Shown here: piece by piece, positions 51,561 through 64,000 of the stretch
Layout of the letters: each line of letters starts with the position of its first letter
Numbering within the stretch: the first letter of the stretch is position 1
DNA from: Darksidea phi
Taxonomy: Eukaryota > Ascomycota > Dothideomycetes > Pleosporales > Lentitheciaceae
Assembly (NCBI GenBank): GCA_030770425.1
Contig: JASJFT010000015.1
Location: 1 to 64,000, forward strand
Length of the DNA: 64,000 nucleotides
Direction: 5' to 3'
Program-made: the position numbers and the translations under genes
The notes under the pieces: generated by a model
Seen by the model: the letters and a program-made list of their open reading frames with translations, nothing else
What the model was told of the DNA's origin: nothing
Database searches by the model: none

Positions 51561-54500
51561 TAAGCCTCTTATATTCCTAAAATTATTATTTTTAGAAAGA
51601 GTATAGCTAACGCGTAAGCTCGATAGAGGGTCTAAGGGAATAATATTCTATACCGTACTACTAGGTATTAAAGTTATATATAATAGATACTAGGTATACT
51701 ATAATCTAAAGCTAGCTAATATTAAACTTATACTACTCCGTTCTATTCTACTAGACGTCGGTATATCTAGGTAGATAGATCGTTATATCGAGGCTAAGTA
51801 GATATACTATTATAGTAAGGGTTTAGTATAACTTATAATAAGAAAGTAGAAGTAAAGACTACGTTAATTATAATAGCTCTATAGAAGAGTAGCTTATATA
51901 AAAGAGAATAAGATATAGTAGCTAGGGGTAGTTATATAAGATATTATAACTCTATATTTTAGTCTATAACTAGTATAACTATCTCTATAAATATATATTT
52001 ATATAGAGTTTTTATATCTATACTACTTAGATTAACCTTTATATTAAGAGTTAAATATCTTTTATAATACTCGTATTCGCTTTATAATAGTATTCTATAT
52101 CTAGCTACCCTAGTAACTATACCTCTACTTCTACTATTATATTAAGCCTAGCTATAAGATTTATAGAACTAATTATCTTATTAATCTACTTTAAGGGATT
52201 TAAGCTTACTAGTTAGTTAGTAACTTCTATAGAGAGTCCCCCTTATAGCTATTATAGCTCTTACGTAGTAGCTTTTAATCCTTAAAATTATATACTAAAG
52301 ATAGCTTTTAGATATCTTATAACTAATAGATTCTTTCTAGACTCCTTCTAGAGTCTCTAGTTTACTTCTTTTAGACGTTCTAGTTCTCTTTCTATATACT
52401 ATTAGTATTCTAGTTTACTTAATATTTATATTCTTATCTACTTTATTATATAACTTAATCTAGAATTTTCTTCTTATAGCCGATCGATTCGAGTACTAAA
52501 ACTAATTTCTTTTTCGCTAATAATCGGTACTACGGCGTTATCTAGTATACTTAAGGACTTACTAGAGCTTTTTTAATTAGCCGGAATAGTCTTAAAATTC
52601 TTTCTAACGCCGCCGTATAGGTCCTTATAAGCGCTAATAAAGTAATTACTTATATTTTTTAAGAATAAATATTTTTTTTTAGAGAGATATCTCTAACTAT
52701 ATAGATCGTCTAGACTAGGAAGAAGACGAACCTACGCTAGCTCTATAATAATACTAAGTCTAGTTTCTAAGAATTATTAGCTTTAGTAAACTTAGGAACT
52801 AATTTATCTTACGTATATACTTTAATAATTACTTATAGTACTTTATCCTCTATTTTTATTATTCTAGATTACTTAAGTGTATTAGAGCTATAGAATTAAT
52901 AGAAAATATAGAATTTTTATAACGATATTTCGTATAATTTTCTTCTTAATATCTATATTATACCCCTATAACTATTTAGAGTACTAAAATAGTATTTTAC
53001 TATTATTAGAAAACCTACTAAGCTCTTAGTTACGTACCCTTAGAATAACTATATATAGAGTAGACCGTTTTTAATTACTATCTACGATAATTATTTTTAT
53101 TATACTAAGCTAATCGTAGTATCTATAAGTATTCTAGGTAGTAATTTTATACTATATATTATATTAAATACTACTATCTAATATAAAATATTAAAGAAGT
53201 ATTATAAACGAGTAAACTAAACTAAAAAGAATTACTATACTATAGTATCGACTTTCCGAATCCCTAAAGTCGTTAAATAGACTATATAATTAAACCGGTA
53301 TATTCTAAGGTATATCCTTAAGAAGCTTACTATAGTATAAGATATAGAGCTCCTCCTAAAAGAGTAACTAGAGATTCGCTAGATTTCTAAAAGTAGAACT
53401 AAAATCCGTTCGTATACCCGATTATAGAAGTATAGTATATAGACTTTTAAATTAATTATACTATCTAGGGCTTAGAGGACTTTATACTAGTAGTCTTTAT
53501 TAATTATTACGCGTAGGCTAGTAGAAGCGCCGAATACTATTAAGAAGCCTCTACTTAGACCCTAGGAGTTATTAGATAACTTTTCTCTTAATCGCTATAG
53601 TTTATAATTATCTTTAAGTATACGATCCTCGCTAGATTTTCCATTAATATTAAAGCTCGTTATTCTACTTAGTAACTCGTTATTCTTTCCCTCTATAGGA
53701 AATATCCCTACGAGATATATTTAGAGGCGCCGCTTATTCTTATAGTATCTAAGATACTTATAGATATTTTTTAGCCTCTATTTAAGAGGAAGTACGTTAT
53801 TTCTAAGTAATATAAGCTTTATTCTATTCTATAATAGGGAGTCCGTCTTAGAAATATTCTAGATTAGGTTACGTATAGGGTTAAGGTATATCTACTACTC
53901 TAAGCTATCTAGAATACGTTTTAAAGCTAAGTTAAATTTTATAATATTATATACTAAGAGGTACTATAGTAGATACTTTCTAGTTTTATAAGAAATAAGT
54001 ATATCTAGAAGGTACTTTTAGCGATCTTATAAGGGAGTTCCGTATAATCTACTAGGGCTTAGTATATTTATTAGAAGTATTATTTAGATATAAAGAGAAG
54101 TATAGAAGAGGGGTTACTTTAGTAAAGTATATTATAGGTACTAAAATAGGTCGTATAGTAGGTATAGAGAATACTTCTAATAGTAAACCTATTTAGTTCT
54201 TACTATATAGCTATTTATAGAAAGGGTTAGTATATTTAATATTAACCTCTTACGTACTACTAAGGTCGTTCTAGTATTTTTAGAGATAGTATAGTACTTA
54301 CTTAAACTTATAGAGGCGCTCCCTATACTTCGTATAATATAGTTATTATCCTTATTATTAGCTATTACTTCGTCGTTTCCTCTATATTACTCTTCGATAG
54401 CCGGACTCTTAATACTAAAATAGAGGTTATATATTACGGTCTAGGTATTAGTTTTCTAAGCGCTAATCGCTCCTTCTATCGCGGATATAACTTAATAAGA

Positions 54501-55679
54501 AGATTAGCGGGACTATATAGGCTCCTCTATTACCTATATCTAATTATTATTCCTTAGTTTAGACTCCTACTTAGAGATTAAAGTTATCGTAGCTTCCGTA
54601 TAGCTTAATCCGGATATCTTAGACTTTAAGATCGAAGCTATAACTTAATCGGCTTCTATACGGTTTACTTCTAATACTATAGGCTCTAGAATAGGATCTA
54701 TTACTTAATCGACTTCTACTCTCTTCTAAGAAGTAGTAAGTACTATAAGATACCTCGGAAGATATAGCTCTATAGTTTAACTAGGATACCTATTAGTTTA
54801 GCTTACTTTAGTAGTCTTTATTTTATATAGGGTATCTACTACTTATATCTCTATAGTATTATTTTCGGGCTATATCTCTTTAAAGCTCGAATCGGTATCT
54901 CCTTTAGTATCTAGAAGAGAGCTAGAGCTTAGTATATCTATAGTCTAGATATTCTTTACTATTTATATAAAGTATTATAAATAACTCTACTAATATACCT
55001 AGTTTATATTATCGGCCTACTCCTATAGTATAGCGTCGTCGAAGTTTAGAACGTAGAACCCTTAATAGCGAATAGAATAATAGCTTATAAAGCTAAAGGT
55101 AGGAGTATATATAGTAGTATAGACTTAGAATAGGATAAGCTTATAAAGACCTTATATATATTATCCTCTACCGCTAGAAATACTAGTCTATACCTCGATA
55201 CTAGGATTCTAAGACTACCCTAGTAGTAATTTATAGGTAGTAGGTCGTATAACCTATATATATAAAGAGCGGTAAGTTTATTCTAATTAACTAGCTCGGG
55301 AGGTCCTATTATAAGGTATACCTATCCCTTCTTATCTATTACTACTATAATTTATAGTAATAATCTACTTAGAGAATATAAGAGTATTAGTAGAGATGGT
55401 CCGAAGCCCCCTATCTACCTTCTTTTAGGGATTTCTCCGCCCCTCCTAGCTCCTCTATCTATAATATTAAAGTTTAATCCTACTCTATTTATACTCGCCT
55501 CGATACTTAACTAAACGCGTTTAAAATATCTTAGATTTATACTATTTTATAGCGACTAACTCTAAGTAAAAAGGTACTATAGAAGAAGCTCTAGAACCTA
55601 TATTTAGTATTATACCTCTACTAACTATAGTAAGTATATCTATAATAACTAGTCTACCTTATCTTATTATATATAAAGA
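51561..55679. other. RIP-mutated desert
   Basis: About 4.1 kb with survivors at about 52878, 53642 and 55397. The kinase-like phase may run on toward 51950. Around 53220-53420 plus-strand text such as FKLIILSRA appears, but with no domain. Nothing else could be supported. Confidence 0.65.
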
Positions 55680-56190
55680 TTCCGATACGAGTAACTATAG
55701 ATAATATCTTATCTATATATCTAAGGTTCCGAACCGTCTTCTTTATAGATAGTAGTATATATATTATAGTAGTAATAGTTATATAATATTAAGCTAGGAG
55801 CTATACTATTCTAATCTATCGGGAACTCCGTTACTACGAGGTAGATAGAATATAACTAGAAAGTAAGACTAGGGGTATCTCTAAACCTATTAGAAACTAT
55901 ATTACTACTAAAAGAGGAGGTATAGCTATAACGTATACCTAGAGAAGATAAAGGGTTCTAGTCTACCTTATATAATCGAAATACTAATAAGCTAGCCGGC
56001 TTCCTAGGAAGACGGGGAAGATATAGTTCCTTATAAGCTTAATACCTCTAACCTAATACTTCTATTCGAATTAGCGAGTATATAAGATAAAGCTATTATA
56101 AAAAGATAGATAGCCGCCGAAGCTAGTAGAAGCGAAATACGGACGTAGCTTCTAATCTTCTATATAATATAGTATAGAGAGTAGTATTCT
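55680..56190 (+). repeat. Dispersed repeat family 1, copy 1 (about 0.5 kb)
   Basis: Similar to 59455-59915 along its length. Shared marks in order are a gtagtaa-containing ta-rich stretch, ctattagaaactataTtac, gagtctacct-like, cggcttcct or agcttcct, cttataagcttaata, agccgccgaagct and atacggacgtag. Both copies are in the same orientation. They could be solo LTRs or fragments of one element. Confidence 0.65.
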
Positions 56191-56489
56191 AGTATAAATA
56201 AGAGGATATATCTAGATACTATTTAGCTTTATTAGTACTTCTAGAATCTAGTATATAATATCTTAATACCGTTAGATAGACTACTAGTATAGTTAGCTAT
56301 AAAGATTACGTCGCTATATCGGAGTACTAATAATTACTTTACTTAATCTATCTATAGAGGGAAGACGAGGTCTCTATATAGGACTATACTTCTATAAATA
56401 GAAACTCTTAGATAGGTAGTACGTCTAAGCCTTAATAATTATAGTACTAATAGATATATAATTATATAATCCTAAGTATCTATATAGCT

Positions 56490-56830
56490 TACTAAGGTTC
56501 TATAACTTAGAATTAAGAATACTAGTAGACGCCGTAGATAGTTACTTTACCCTTAGGAACTCCGTATAAATATCCCCTTACTAGCTAATAAGATAGAGTT
56601 ACGCTAGTAATATATAGAAGATAGTAACTTTAGTCTTATATACCTATATATTAAAATAGTTAAAAGAAGATATCGAATCTAGTATTAGTAGAGGTATAGT
56701 CGTCGTCTATCGGTTTAGCTACCTATATCCTCGCCGTACCGGTAATAGTATTATATCTTCCTAACTAGTCTAGTATAGTCCGGGAGATATAGAGGACTAT
56801 AGTAATAGTACTATTCTTTAGTAGAATCTA
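56490..56830 (+). repeat. Dispersed repeat family 2, copy 1
   Basis: Similar to 58810-59110 and, in its right part, to 62518-62690. Shared marks are agacgccgtagatagttact, ttagtagaggta, ttagctacctatat, ccggtaatagt and gagatatagagg. The order relative to family 1 is reversed between the two places, so the two families are separate or rearranged. Confidence 0.6.
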
Positions 56831-58809
56831 CGTAGAAGATATAAGCTAGCGAGAAGCGACTAGATCTTCCCCTTAGATAAGATAACGAGTAATCGAGGAG
56901 TAAAGGTAAACTAGGTAATCTTACTATAAAGTTTCTCTCTACGTTTCGTATTATTAATATATTAAATATCCGAGATACTATAATATTTTAACTCTAGTAA
57001 ATTTTAAAATAGAGCGAAGCGCTTTATAGTAGAAATAAAAAAGAGTACTTAAAGAAAAATACTATAACTATTACCTCTATTACCTCTATATTACTAGCTC
57101 TTAATACCTTATACTATTAAATAGACTAGTTACTAGATCGGGCTCTCTTATATCTCGTCTCGAGGGAAATCTCTAAGAAAGAATACGAGGGCGGGATATT
57201 AAAGAATCTTCTTAAGAGCGGCCGACGAGTATATATTTTTCTTAACTAGAGTATAGTTCCGTATATAAAGGTCCTTATTCTCGTTCTTAAGTTAGGAAAT
57301 ATACTCTACGAACTATATTAGTAACGTATATAGAAGGTTAGGGACTAGATAAACCTACTACTCTTTCTTTTATAGTAATTTATAGCTAATAGTCTATTCT
57401 AAATCTTATAAGTTTTATTATCTATATTACTCTTAACCCTCTATCTCTTCGTAACTCGAGGAAGGATATATAGTTCGGAAGAGGAAAAATACTCCTAGTA
57501 GATAATCTCGTTACTCTTATAGACTCGGTTAACGATTCCGGTTATAATCTCCTTACTATAGGGTTTAGAACCCGGGTAAGAAGTAGATAGTATAAGCGAA
57601 GATAATATATAGCTAAAATCTAGTTATTAGTACTATTCTTCTATAATTTTCTACTCGGGGTACTAATATACTTAAGCTAGTATAGTAAGAGAAGGCCCTA
57701 CTTACTACGAATATATAGTAGGCTAGAAATTAAAGGTATCCCGAGGATATTCTTATAAGAGGAGAGCTCTAGGATTAATATAGTTAGATATAGACGGGCT
57801 AGTAGGTAGATAGAAGAAGATTAGAGGAAATATTACTACCTCCGTATCTATATACCCGCTTTTAGTATAAATAATACTACTTCTCTAACTTCCTATATCC
57901 CCTTTATCATTAAAGAAGTAATAGGAGCTAGCCTAGAGATTCGTAACGTAGCTAAATAGAAGGTTATCCTTAATAAATTCGTCCTTAGAACTTAGCCTTC
58001 TATTCTTCTAAAAGACGGTCGTTATTATACCCCTTATTATCGACGAAGTAGAGGATAGAATATAATTAATTAAAGAGGAGAAAGAAATAAACTCGTACTT
58101 AAAGAATTAGCTACCTTCTATAAAAGTAGGGAATATAGATATACTTCTACTAGCTTATTTATAGTATTTAATTTATAACGACTTACGGCCGTAGGAAGTT
58201 AAGGTATAATATCTAGATTATAGAAGTAAGTTTTTTAAGGTTTAATCTACTAGTTCTAGATACTCGACTCTCTCTTATCTACTTCCCTAATCTATACGTA
58301 AGGTAGTAACCTATTTCTATTTAGTATTTAGCCGCTATAGTTTTCTTATCCGACTATATCTAGGGCTTAGCCGTTATAAAATAGGTTTATTCTCGGTATT
58401 ATCTTAAACCCCTAGTAGGTATAGTATAAGATAGAGCTTATTATATATAACGGATACTATTTACGCTTAGTAGCTCCGTTAGCTACTACGATCTCTCTTA
58501 GCTAGAAGTCTTATCCTTAATATAGCTATACTATCCGCGTAAGAGTCGTACCCTTACGAGGTACGTATATATAATACTATAGCCTTCGTCGTTCTATACT
58601 ATACTAGTACTAGTTATATCTTAGCTAGTAAGAGACGTACGTATAGAATTCCTAATTACGAAGTAATAATCCGCTACTACTATTATAAACTTATCTTAGA
58701 CGCTAGACTATAACTAATATAGGCCCCTACTAGCTATATAGATACTTAGGATAGGTACCTCTTTTACTATATATTAATTAGATATATTAGGATCGACGCT
58801 AATATATCT
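56831..58809. other. RIP-mutated DNA between family 2 copies
   Basis: About 2 kb with one survivor near 57908. If the flanking family 2 copies are LTRs this would be the inside of a short element, but I saw no reverse transcriptase, integrase or gag motif. Confidence 0.6.
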
Positions 58810-59110
58810 ATATAGCTTAATAAGGACTTATTCTATAGTCTAGAATTAGGAATACCTCCCCTAGTAGCCGCCGTAGATAGTTACTTTACCTAGTAATTAT
58901 ATAGATTATAGTAACTTTAGTATTATATACCAATACTTAGAATAGTAAAATAGAGATATTAAACTTTAAGTTAGTAGAGGTATTATTATTAATTATCCAT
59001 TTAGCTACCTATATCTTTACTACGCCGGTAATAGTTTTATACCTTTATAGCTAACCTAAAATAGTCTAGAGATATAGGAGGTATATATATACGGAAGATA
59101 TATAATAAAA
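58810..59110 (+). repeat. Dispersed repeat family 2, copy 2
   Basis: Same orientation as 56490-56830. It holds the surviving CCA sites at 58931 and 58998. Its right end continues through gatatataataaaag and a tactctc block, also seen after the third copy at 62.7 kb. Confidence 0.6.
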
Positions 59111-59454
59111 GTTATATTTATAGTTAAGTATATATATATATCTTACTCTCTCGGCTATAAAGTACTAAAAGAGAGGGATAAAGGACTTATCGTTCTACTC
59201 CGTTTACTTTATCTACTTAACTAATCTATTCTATCTATTTCCTTACTCCGCTTTATATATCTTATATTCTAAGTATCCGCGAAGTATCTTAATCTATTAG
59301 TAACTAAAACCGACCTATCTTTATATAATCTAAAGGATTAGTCTAGAGTATCTATTTCTTTAAGAGCTTCGCCTTCTAAGGATATTCTACGGTTCCTCTC
59401 TAACTATTTATAATAACGTCTTTACTAATTAGTACCCGTTACCTCTCTATATAT

Positions 59455-59915
59455 AAAGATATAGTATAAGTAACCTTTAGTAATACCGTATTTATACTCT
59501 ATAACTAGGATTCTAGTACTAATCTAGTATACTTATAGTAGCGATATATATATTAGTAGTAAATATTATATAATATCGTATTATTTAACCCTATTAGAAA
59601 CTCTATTACTATAGAAGGGGGTAGGTAGCCGTAAAGTTAAGCCTAGGGAAAAGATAAGAGGTTCGAGTCTACCTCGTATAACTAGGACGCGGATAGGTAG
59701 ACTAGCTTCCTATAAAAATAAAAAGAGAGGTATAGCTTTATAAGCTTAATATATCCGAATTAATACTCTTATCTAAAGGATATTCTATATACTATAGGCG
59801 CCTATATAAGACGAAGTTATTACGAAAAGAGGCTAGCCGCCGAAGCTATTCTAAGGAGCGAGATACGGACGTAGGTTCTAAATATCTATATAATATAGTA
59901 TAGAGGGGGGTATCT
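59455..59915 (+). repeat. Dispersed repeat family 1, copy 2
   Basis: Matches 55680-56190, including agccgccgaagct and gatacggacgtaggttcta near its right end. Differences are mostly C/T and G/A. Confidence 0.65.
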
Positions 59916-60723
59916 AAGCGTAGATATAAAGATTAAGTTATTAGATACTTAGACGTAATACTACGGTAGTTAAGACGTATACAAGTCTACTATATATTCG
60001 ATAAATAGACTACTTTACCTTAAAATATACGACGGTACTTTTAGAATATAGTATAAGATTTATAGGAAAGCTATAACTAAGAACTAGACTATATATTCCG
60101 TCTAATAGCTAAGTACGATTATAAAGAATACTCGAGGTATAGCTTAAGTAGTAGACTAAAAGGCTACTAAGTTAGTATTAAAGGGTAGTATAAAGGAATA
60201 TATACTAGAGTAAAGATAAATATACCTCTTCCTCTTCTAGGTATCTTAGGATTAGATATAGAATTACTCTTATTTCTATTCTATAGCGGGTTAATTTCTA
60301 TACTATCTAAGTATCCTATAATATAGGTCTATCTTACTTAGTATTAAAGTAGATAATATAATTAATCGATATTATAACGGCGCCCGAGCCTTATTAATAT
60401 CCTAATTATAGTTCTCGATTTATAGTATAATAATAACGAACTAACTAAGTAAATCCGATAGAATAGAGAGTATAAGAAATCTTAACTAGTTAGTCTAGCT
60501 ACCCTCTTAAGGAATTAGGTTTTTATCTATTACTAGTTAATAAAGATAGATTAAGAAGTATTACCTAGGATAGTTAAGGCGAAGTAAAGTAAAGCTCTAC
60601 CCGGTACTAAGTCTAAAAGATACTAATATAATATAATATATAATTACTCTATAAGTTAAAATAAATTTAACTTTAAACTATATATATATAAACTAATTAG
60701 TATAGTATAGTATATATAAGCTT

Positions 60724-61420
60724 AAACCAATCGTTAAGCGCCGACTAGGAACTCTATAAGCTACCCTCTAATCTTACTACGTACTAACCTAGTAGATTTT
60801 AGTCTCTTTTTAAGTTAAGACTTAAACTATAAATAACTTAGGTTAAAATAAATTCTTACTAATATTAAATCGTTTTCTCTATCTATAAAACCTATAGTAG
60901 CTTATAAACTATTTAGTCGTACTATTCTCTTAAGATTACTATTTCTTATACGAGCTAAGTATAAACTATATATCTAAGCTCTAATAGACTTAAAAATTCG
61001 GCGTTTAATACTAGTAAGGTAAAAAGTAAAAGGATTTAGTAATTAAGTAAATATATAGACCTACCTACGTTAGATTATATAATCTAAGGAGTTTAAGATA
61101 TATAAGAAATATACCCTAGTAAAGGTAAGTACTAACTTCTCTATTAATAAGTAATAGACTATAAAGAATAATTACTCTATATATCTAGTACGACGCTATA
61201 ATTATATTTATAGTAATAAATACTATTAGTAATTATATATACTATAGGTTAATCTATCCTAACCCTAAGCTCTTATACTTTTCTAGCTACCTACGTAAAA
61301 GAGATAAAGAGATAAGTAACGCGGCTATAACGTAAGAAAGTAGTATAGACTTATAAATAAAGTATATATTCTCGTCCCTAGTTTATATTAGAAAAGTTAA
61401 AAGGTTAAGTATAAATATCT
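60724..61420 (+). pseudogene. Candidate fossil reading frame, unknown product
   Basis: A plus-strand phase (60724 and 61303 are in the same frame) holds KPIVKRRLGTL near its start. Later there is a 48-codon stop-free run containing RLIYPNPKLLYFSSYLRKRD. The many TAA/TAG would correspond to a Gln-rich protein. The family is not recognised, and chance is not excluded. Confidence 0.28.
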
Positions 61421-62517
61421 TCTACTTTATATAGTAGGTAATATCTAGTATAGTTAAGATAGTTATAGCATATACTAGGCCTATAGCCTACTAGGAAAGG
61501 ATTAAAATATAGAGTATCCGGGTAAGCTAATCGTATTATTTATTAGTAAACTAACTAATATATTAATAATAGTACTTATATTTACGTCTATAAGAAGGTA
61601 AAGGGTATATAGAATTACTACGTCTAGTTAATAAAGCTTAGTATTTATAGTACGCGTAATTATAATCGTAGTTATACTAGTAATAGATAAGTCTACCTAA
61701 TATATACTAAAGAGAATACCTAAGATTCTATCCTAGAAGTAGTCGTACTCTAATATCTCGTTTATTCCGTTCGATCTATATAGTATAATATCTTAGTATA
61801 TAAGTATAATACTTAGTAGAAGTCTACCTAAGAAGTAAAGAATAAAGCTAATAAGAAGGATAAGTACTATAATAAAGAGGAGGTAATCTATAGAGTATCC
61901 GAATAGGAAGATACCTTCTTATCTATTAAACCCTAGGGACCTATTTACCTTAGGTATTTAGTAGGTTTATTATAGCTACTTAGTATCTAGTAATATAGAA
62001 GCGCTATATTAACGAAGCTTTACTAATATCTTAACGCTATAGTTCGTAGTAGCCTACTAGTAGCCGTAGGTAGCGGTAGAAAGTAATAAAAAAGTAGGTA
62101 GTAGTTTACGTTACTATACTAGGGTATTAACTATTACTATACCTTATCTAACCCTTAGAAGGAGATAGTACCTCTATATATAGTCGTACGTATCTCTACT
62201 AAGATAAACCCTTATATAGATAGGATATCTAAGTCTTAATTCTAATAGTACTAAATAGATATATAACTAAAAGAGTATATATTCCGAGTAGCTATATAGC
62301 TTATAAAGATCTATATTCGCTACGACCTAGTATTATAAGTACTAGAAATAGCCTTTAAGCTACGGATTAATTTAATTATACTCTTTAGCTAGTAAGAGGG
62401 GAATTTATATAAAGTTTCTAATAGTAAAGTAGTTACGACGTAGCTAGTAGCTATACTAATATAGAAGAACGAGGGTAGTATTAGTCCTACGTACCCGTAT
62501 CTTATAATACTAGAATT

Positions 62518-62690
62518 AAGATATTAACGTATAAGTTAGTAGAGGGGGTACTATTAATACCTATTAATCTAACTATCTATAATTTTATTATACTAGTAAT
62601 AGTATTATACCTATCTAGTTAGTCTAGACTTATTAGAGAGGTATAGAGGGTATATATAAAAGGAAGATATATTATAGAAGCTATATATTA
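62518..62690 (+). repeat. Dispersed repeat family 2, copy 3 (partial)
   Basis: Shares taagttagtagagg, the tagtaatagtattatacct block and gagaggtatagagg with the other two copies. The left part is more diverged. It is followed, as in copy 2, by a ta-rich stretch and then CT-rich DNA. Confidence 0.55.
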
Positions 62691-62800
62691 TACGATTAAG
62701 TATATAAGTATATCTTATACTCTCTTATCTATAAAGAGGTAAGAAGAGGGGTATATAAAGGGTATCGTATCTTAAGTAAGCTATCTAATTCTTCTTTATC

Positions 62801-62900
62801 TACTTCCTCTATACTTCGTCTACTCCCTCTATACTTCGTCTACTTTCTCTATACTTCGTCTACTTCTTCTATACTTCGTCTACTCCCTCTATACTTCGTC
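62801..62900 (+). repeat. Five tandem copies of a 20-bp CT-rich unit
   Basis: The units at 62801, 62821, 62841, 62861 and 62881 read tact(t/c)(c/t)(c/t)tctatacttcgtc. The variable bases are C/T only. The array lies about 110 bp after the third family 2 copy. Confidence 0.9.
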
Positions 62901-64000
62901 CCCTTCTACCCTCTTTATAGTCTTAAAGAATAAGCGGCTTATAGTCTACTATTAAGAATCCTACTCCTCTACCTATAATCGGAATCGATGGCTTAGATAG
63001 AGTAGGAGGTACGATAGAATAGATATAGTATATAAACTACGATCTATTTAGCCTAGTAGCTAAAAGATATAAATATCTAGTCGGCGATATATTAATAGAG
63101 TTATTTAGGGAGTAGGAATATAGATATAAATAAAAATATTATAAAAGATCTATTCTAAGAGATAGAGTAGTTATCTCTATATAATTTATCTAGTAAGTAT
63201 TCTATAGATACTCTAACTATAGTTAACTCTATTAGAGGAGATAGAAAGAATACGTACCTTAATTAATAATCTATAATATAATAATATCCGTAAGGATATA
63301 AGAATTTATAAACTCGAATAAGAAAAGAGTAATACTAAGCGCTTTCTAGAGGATATAAGTAACTAGCTTAATAACTTAAGAAGTAAATTTATAGATATAG
63401 CGAACTATATAAAGAGGAAATATAAGAATTAGAAGAAGGATAAATAATAAGTAGTAAAAAAGAGAAAAAGATCTACTTAAGATAGTAAAGGTAGAACTAG
63501 AGAATAGGACGCTCTTTTAGAATACCTTTTTTATCGTTAGATCTAACCTTAGTAATAATATAGTACTATCTTCTAATTACGTATTTAACTTACTTATACC
63601 GAGGTCGCGTTATATTTAGCTAAACGTTCCTATAAAATTACTTTATAGAAGGTTATCTTTACTCGTCTTTATTAAGCTCGACGGTAATAAGCTAGTAACT
63701 TTATTACTAGTAGGGGGTATAATTTACCCTTTATAGAAGTTAACTCTAGAGTACTATAAAAGAGGAGAGACTTATAAGAGCTTCTTAGTCTAGAGACGAC
63801 TAAGGCTCGCCTATCTTATCTATTAATATAAATCTATTAAATTAACTATTATAATATACTAGAAAATATACGTAGATATTATATTCTTAGTATAGTTTAG
63901 CTAATTTATTATAGAGGGTTTTAGATAGCTTCTAGTAATTATTATTTATAGCCCGTCTTATCTTAAAGTATAATAGTATCTACGATTACTACGGAGATAC
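62901..64000. other. RIP-mutated desert at the right end
   Basis: About 1.1 kb. The single survivor I found is TG at 62989-62990. No feature could be supported, and the mutated block continues past the window. Confidence 0.75.

Noticed and set aside
151..64000. Naturally AT-rich organelle, plasmid or Plasmodium-like DNA
   Set aside because: The deficit is specific to CA/TG, CG remains common, and a fungal chromovirus with transition-only LTR differences is present. RIP explains all of this.

Overview
This window is almost entirely the wreckage left by repeat-induced point mutation (RIP), the C-to-T mutation of duplicated DNA at CpA sites known from filamentous ascomycetes (Pezizomycotina). 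The evidence is direct. Positions 1-150 have ordinary composition, with 27 TG or CA dinucleotides counted. From about 151 to 64000 I count only about 60 by eye, leaving aside one artefact-like island at a scaffold gap. CpG, CpC and CpT remain common and TpA is very abundant. ATG is therefore nearly absent (about six outside the gap island), and TAA/TAG are dense in all frames. No intact gene can be expected in 151-64000. The genus cannot be told from this sequence.

Layout. 1-150: unmutated flank, possibly the edge of a coding exon on the minus strand. 151-6808: mutated repeats. 6809-7102 and 14968-16770: two halves of one decayed plus-strand reading frame, split by an LTR retrotransposon. 7103-14962: a complete 7860-bp Ty3/gypsy chromovirus on the minus strand, with 268-bp LTRs, a perfect 5-bp target duplication (gtatc), and fossil gag, protease, reverse transcriptase, RNase H, integrase and chromodomain. 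16771-41179: mutated DNA with short tandem arrays and a few long in-phase fossil frames. 41180-41401: a 10-N scaffold gap flanked by poly-T and unmutated-looking bases. 41402-51122: mutated DNA with a 22-bp tandem array and a 26-bp poly-A. 51123-51560: a fossil frame whose translation looks like the N-lobe of a protein kinase. 51561-64000: mutated DNA with two dispersed repeat families and a 20-bp tandem array.

Nothing here acts as a working pathway. What can be learned concerns the mutation process. The two LTRs differ by about 19 substitutions, all transitions, and eight of them form four adjacent CG/TA pairs. Slightly more than half of the surviving CA/TG sites are CCA/TGG. Together these suggest that CpG was also attacked at a lower rate and that most TpG/CpA intermediates were then converted to TpA. 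The region reads as an AT-rich, probably heterochromatic block whose left border lies at about position 150. I found no convincing undescribed functional system.
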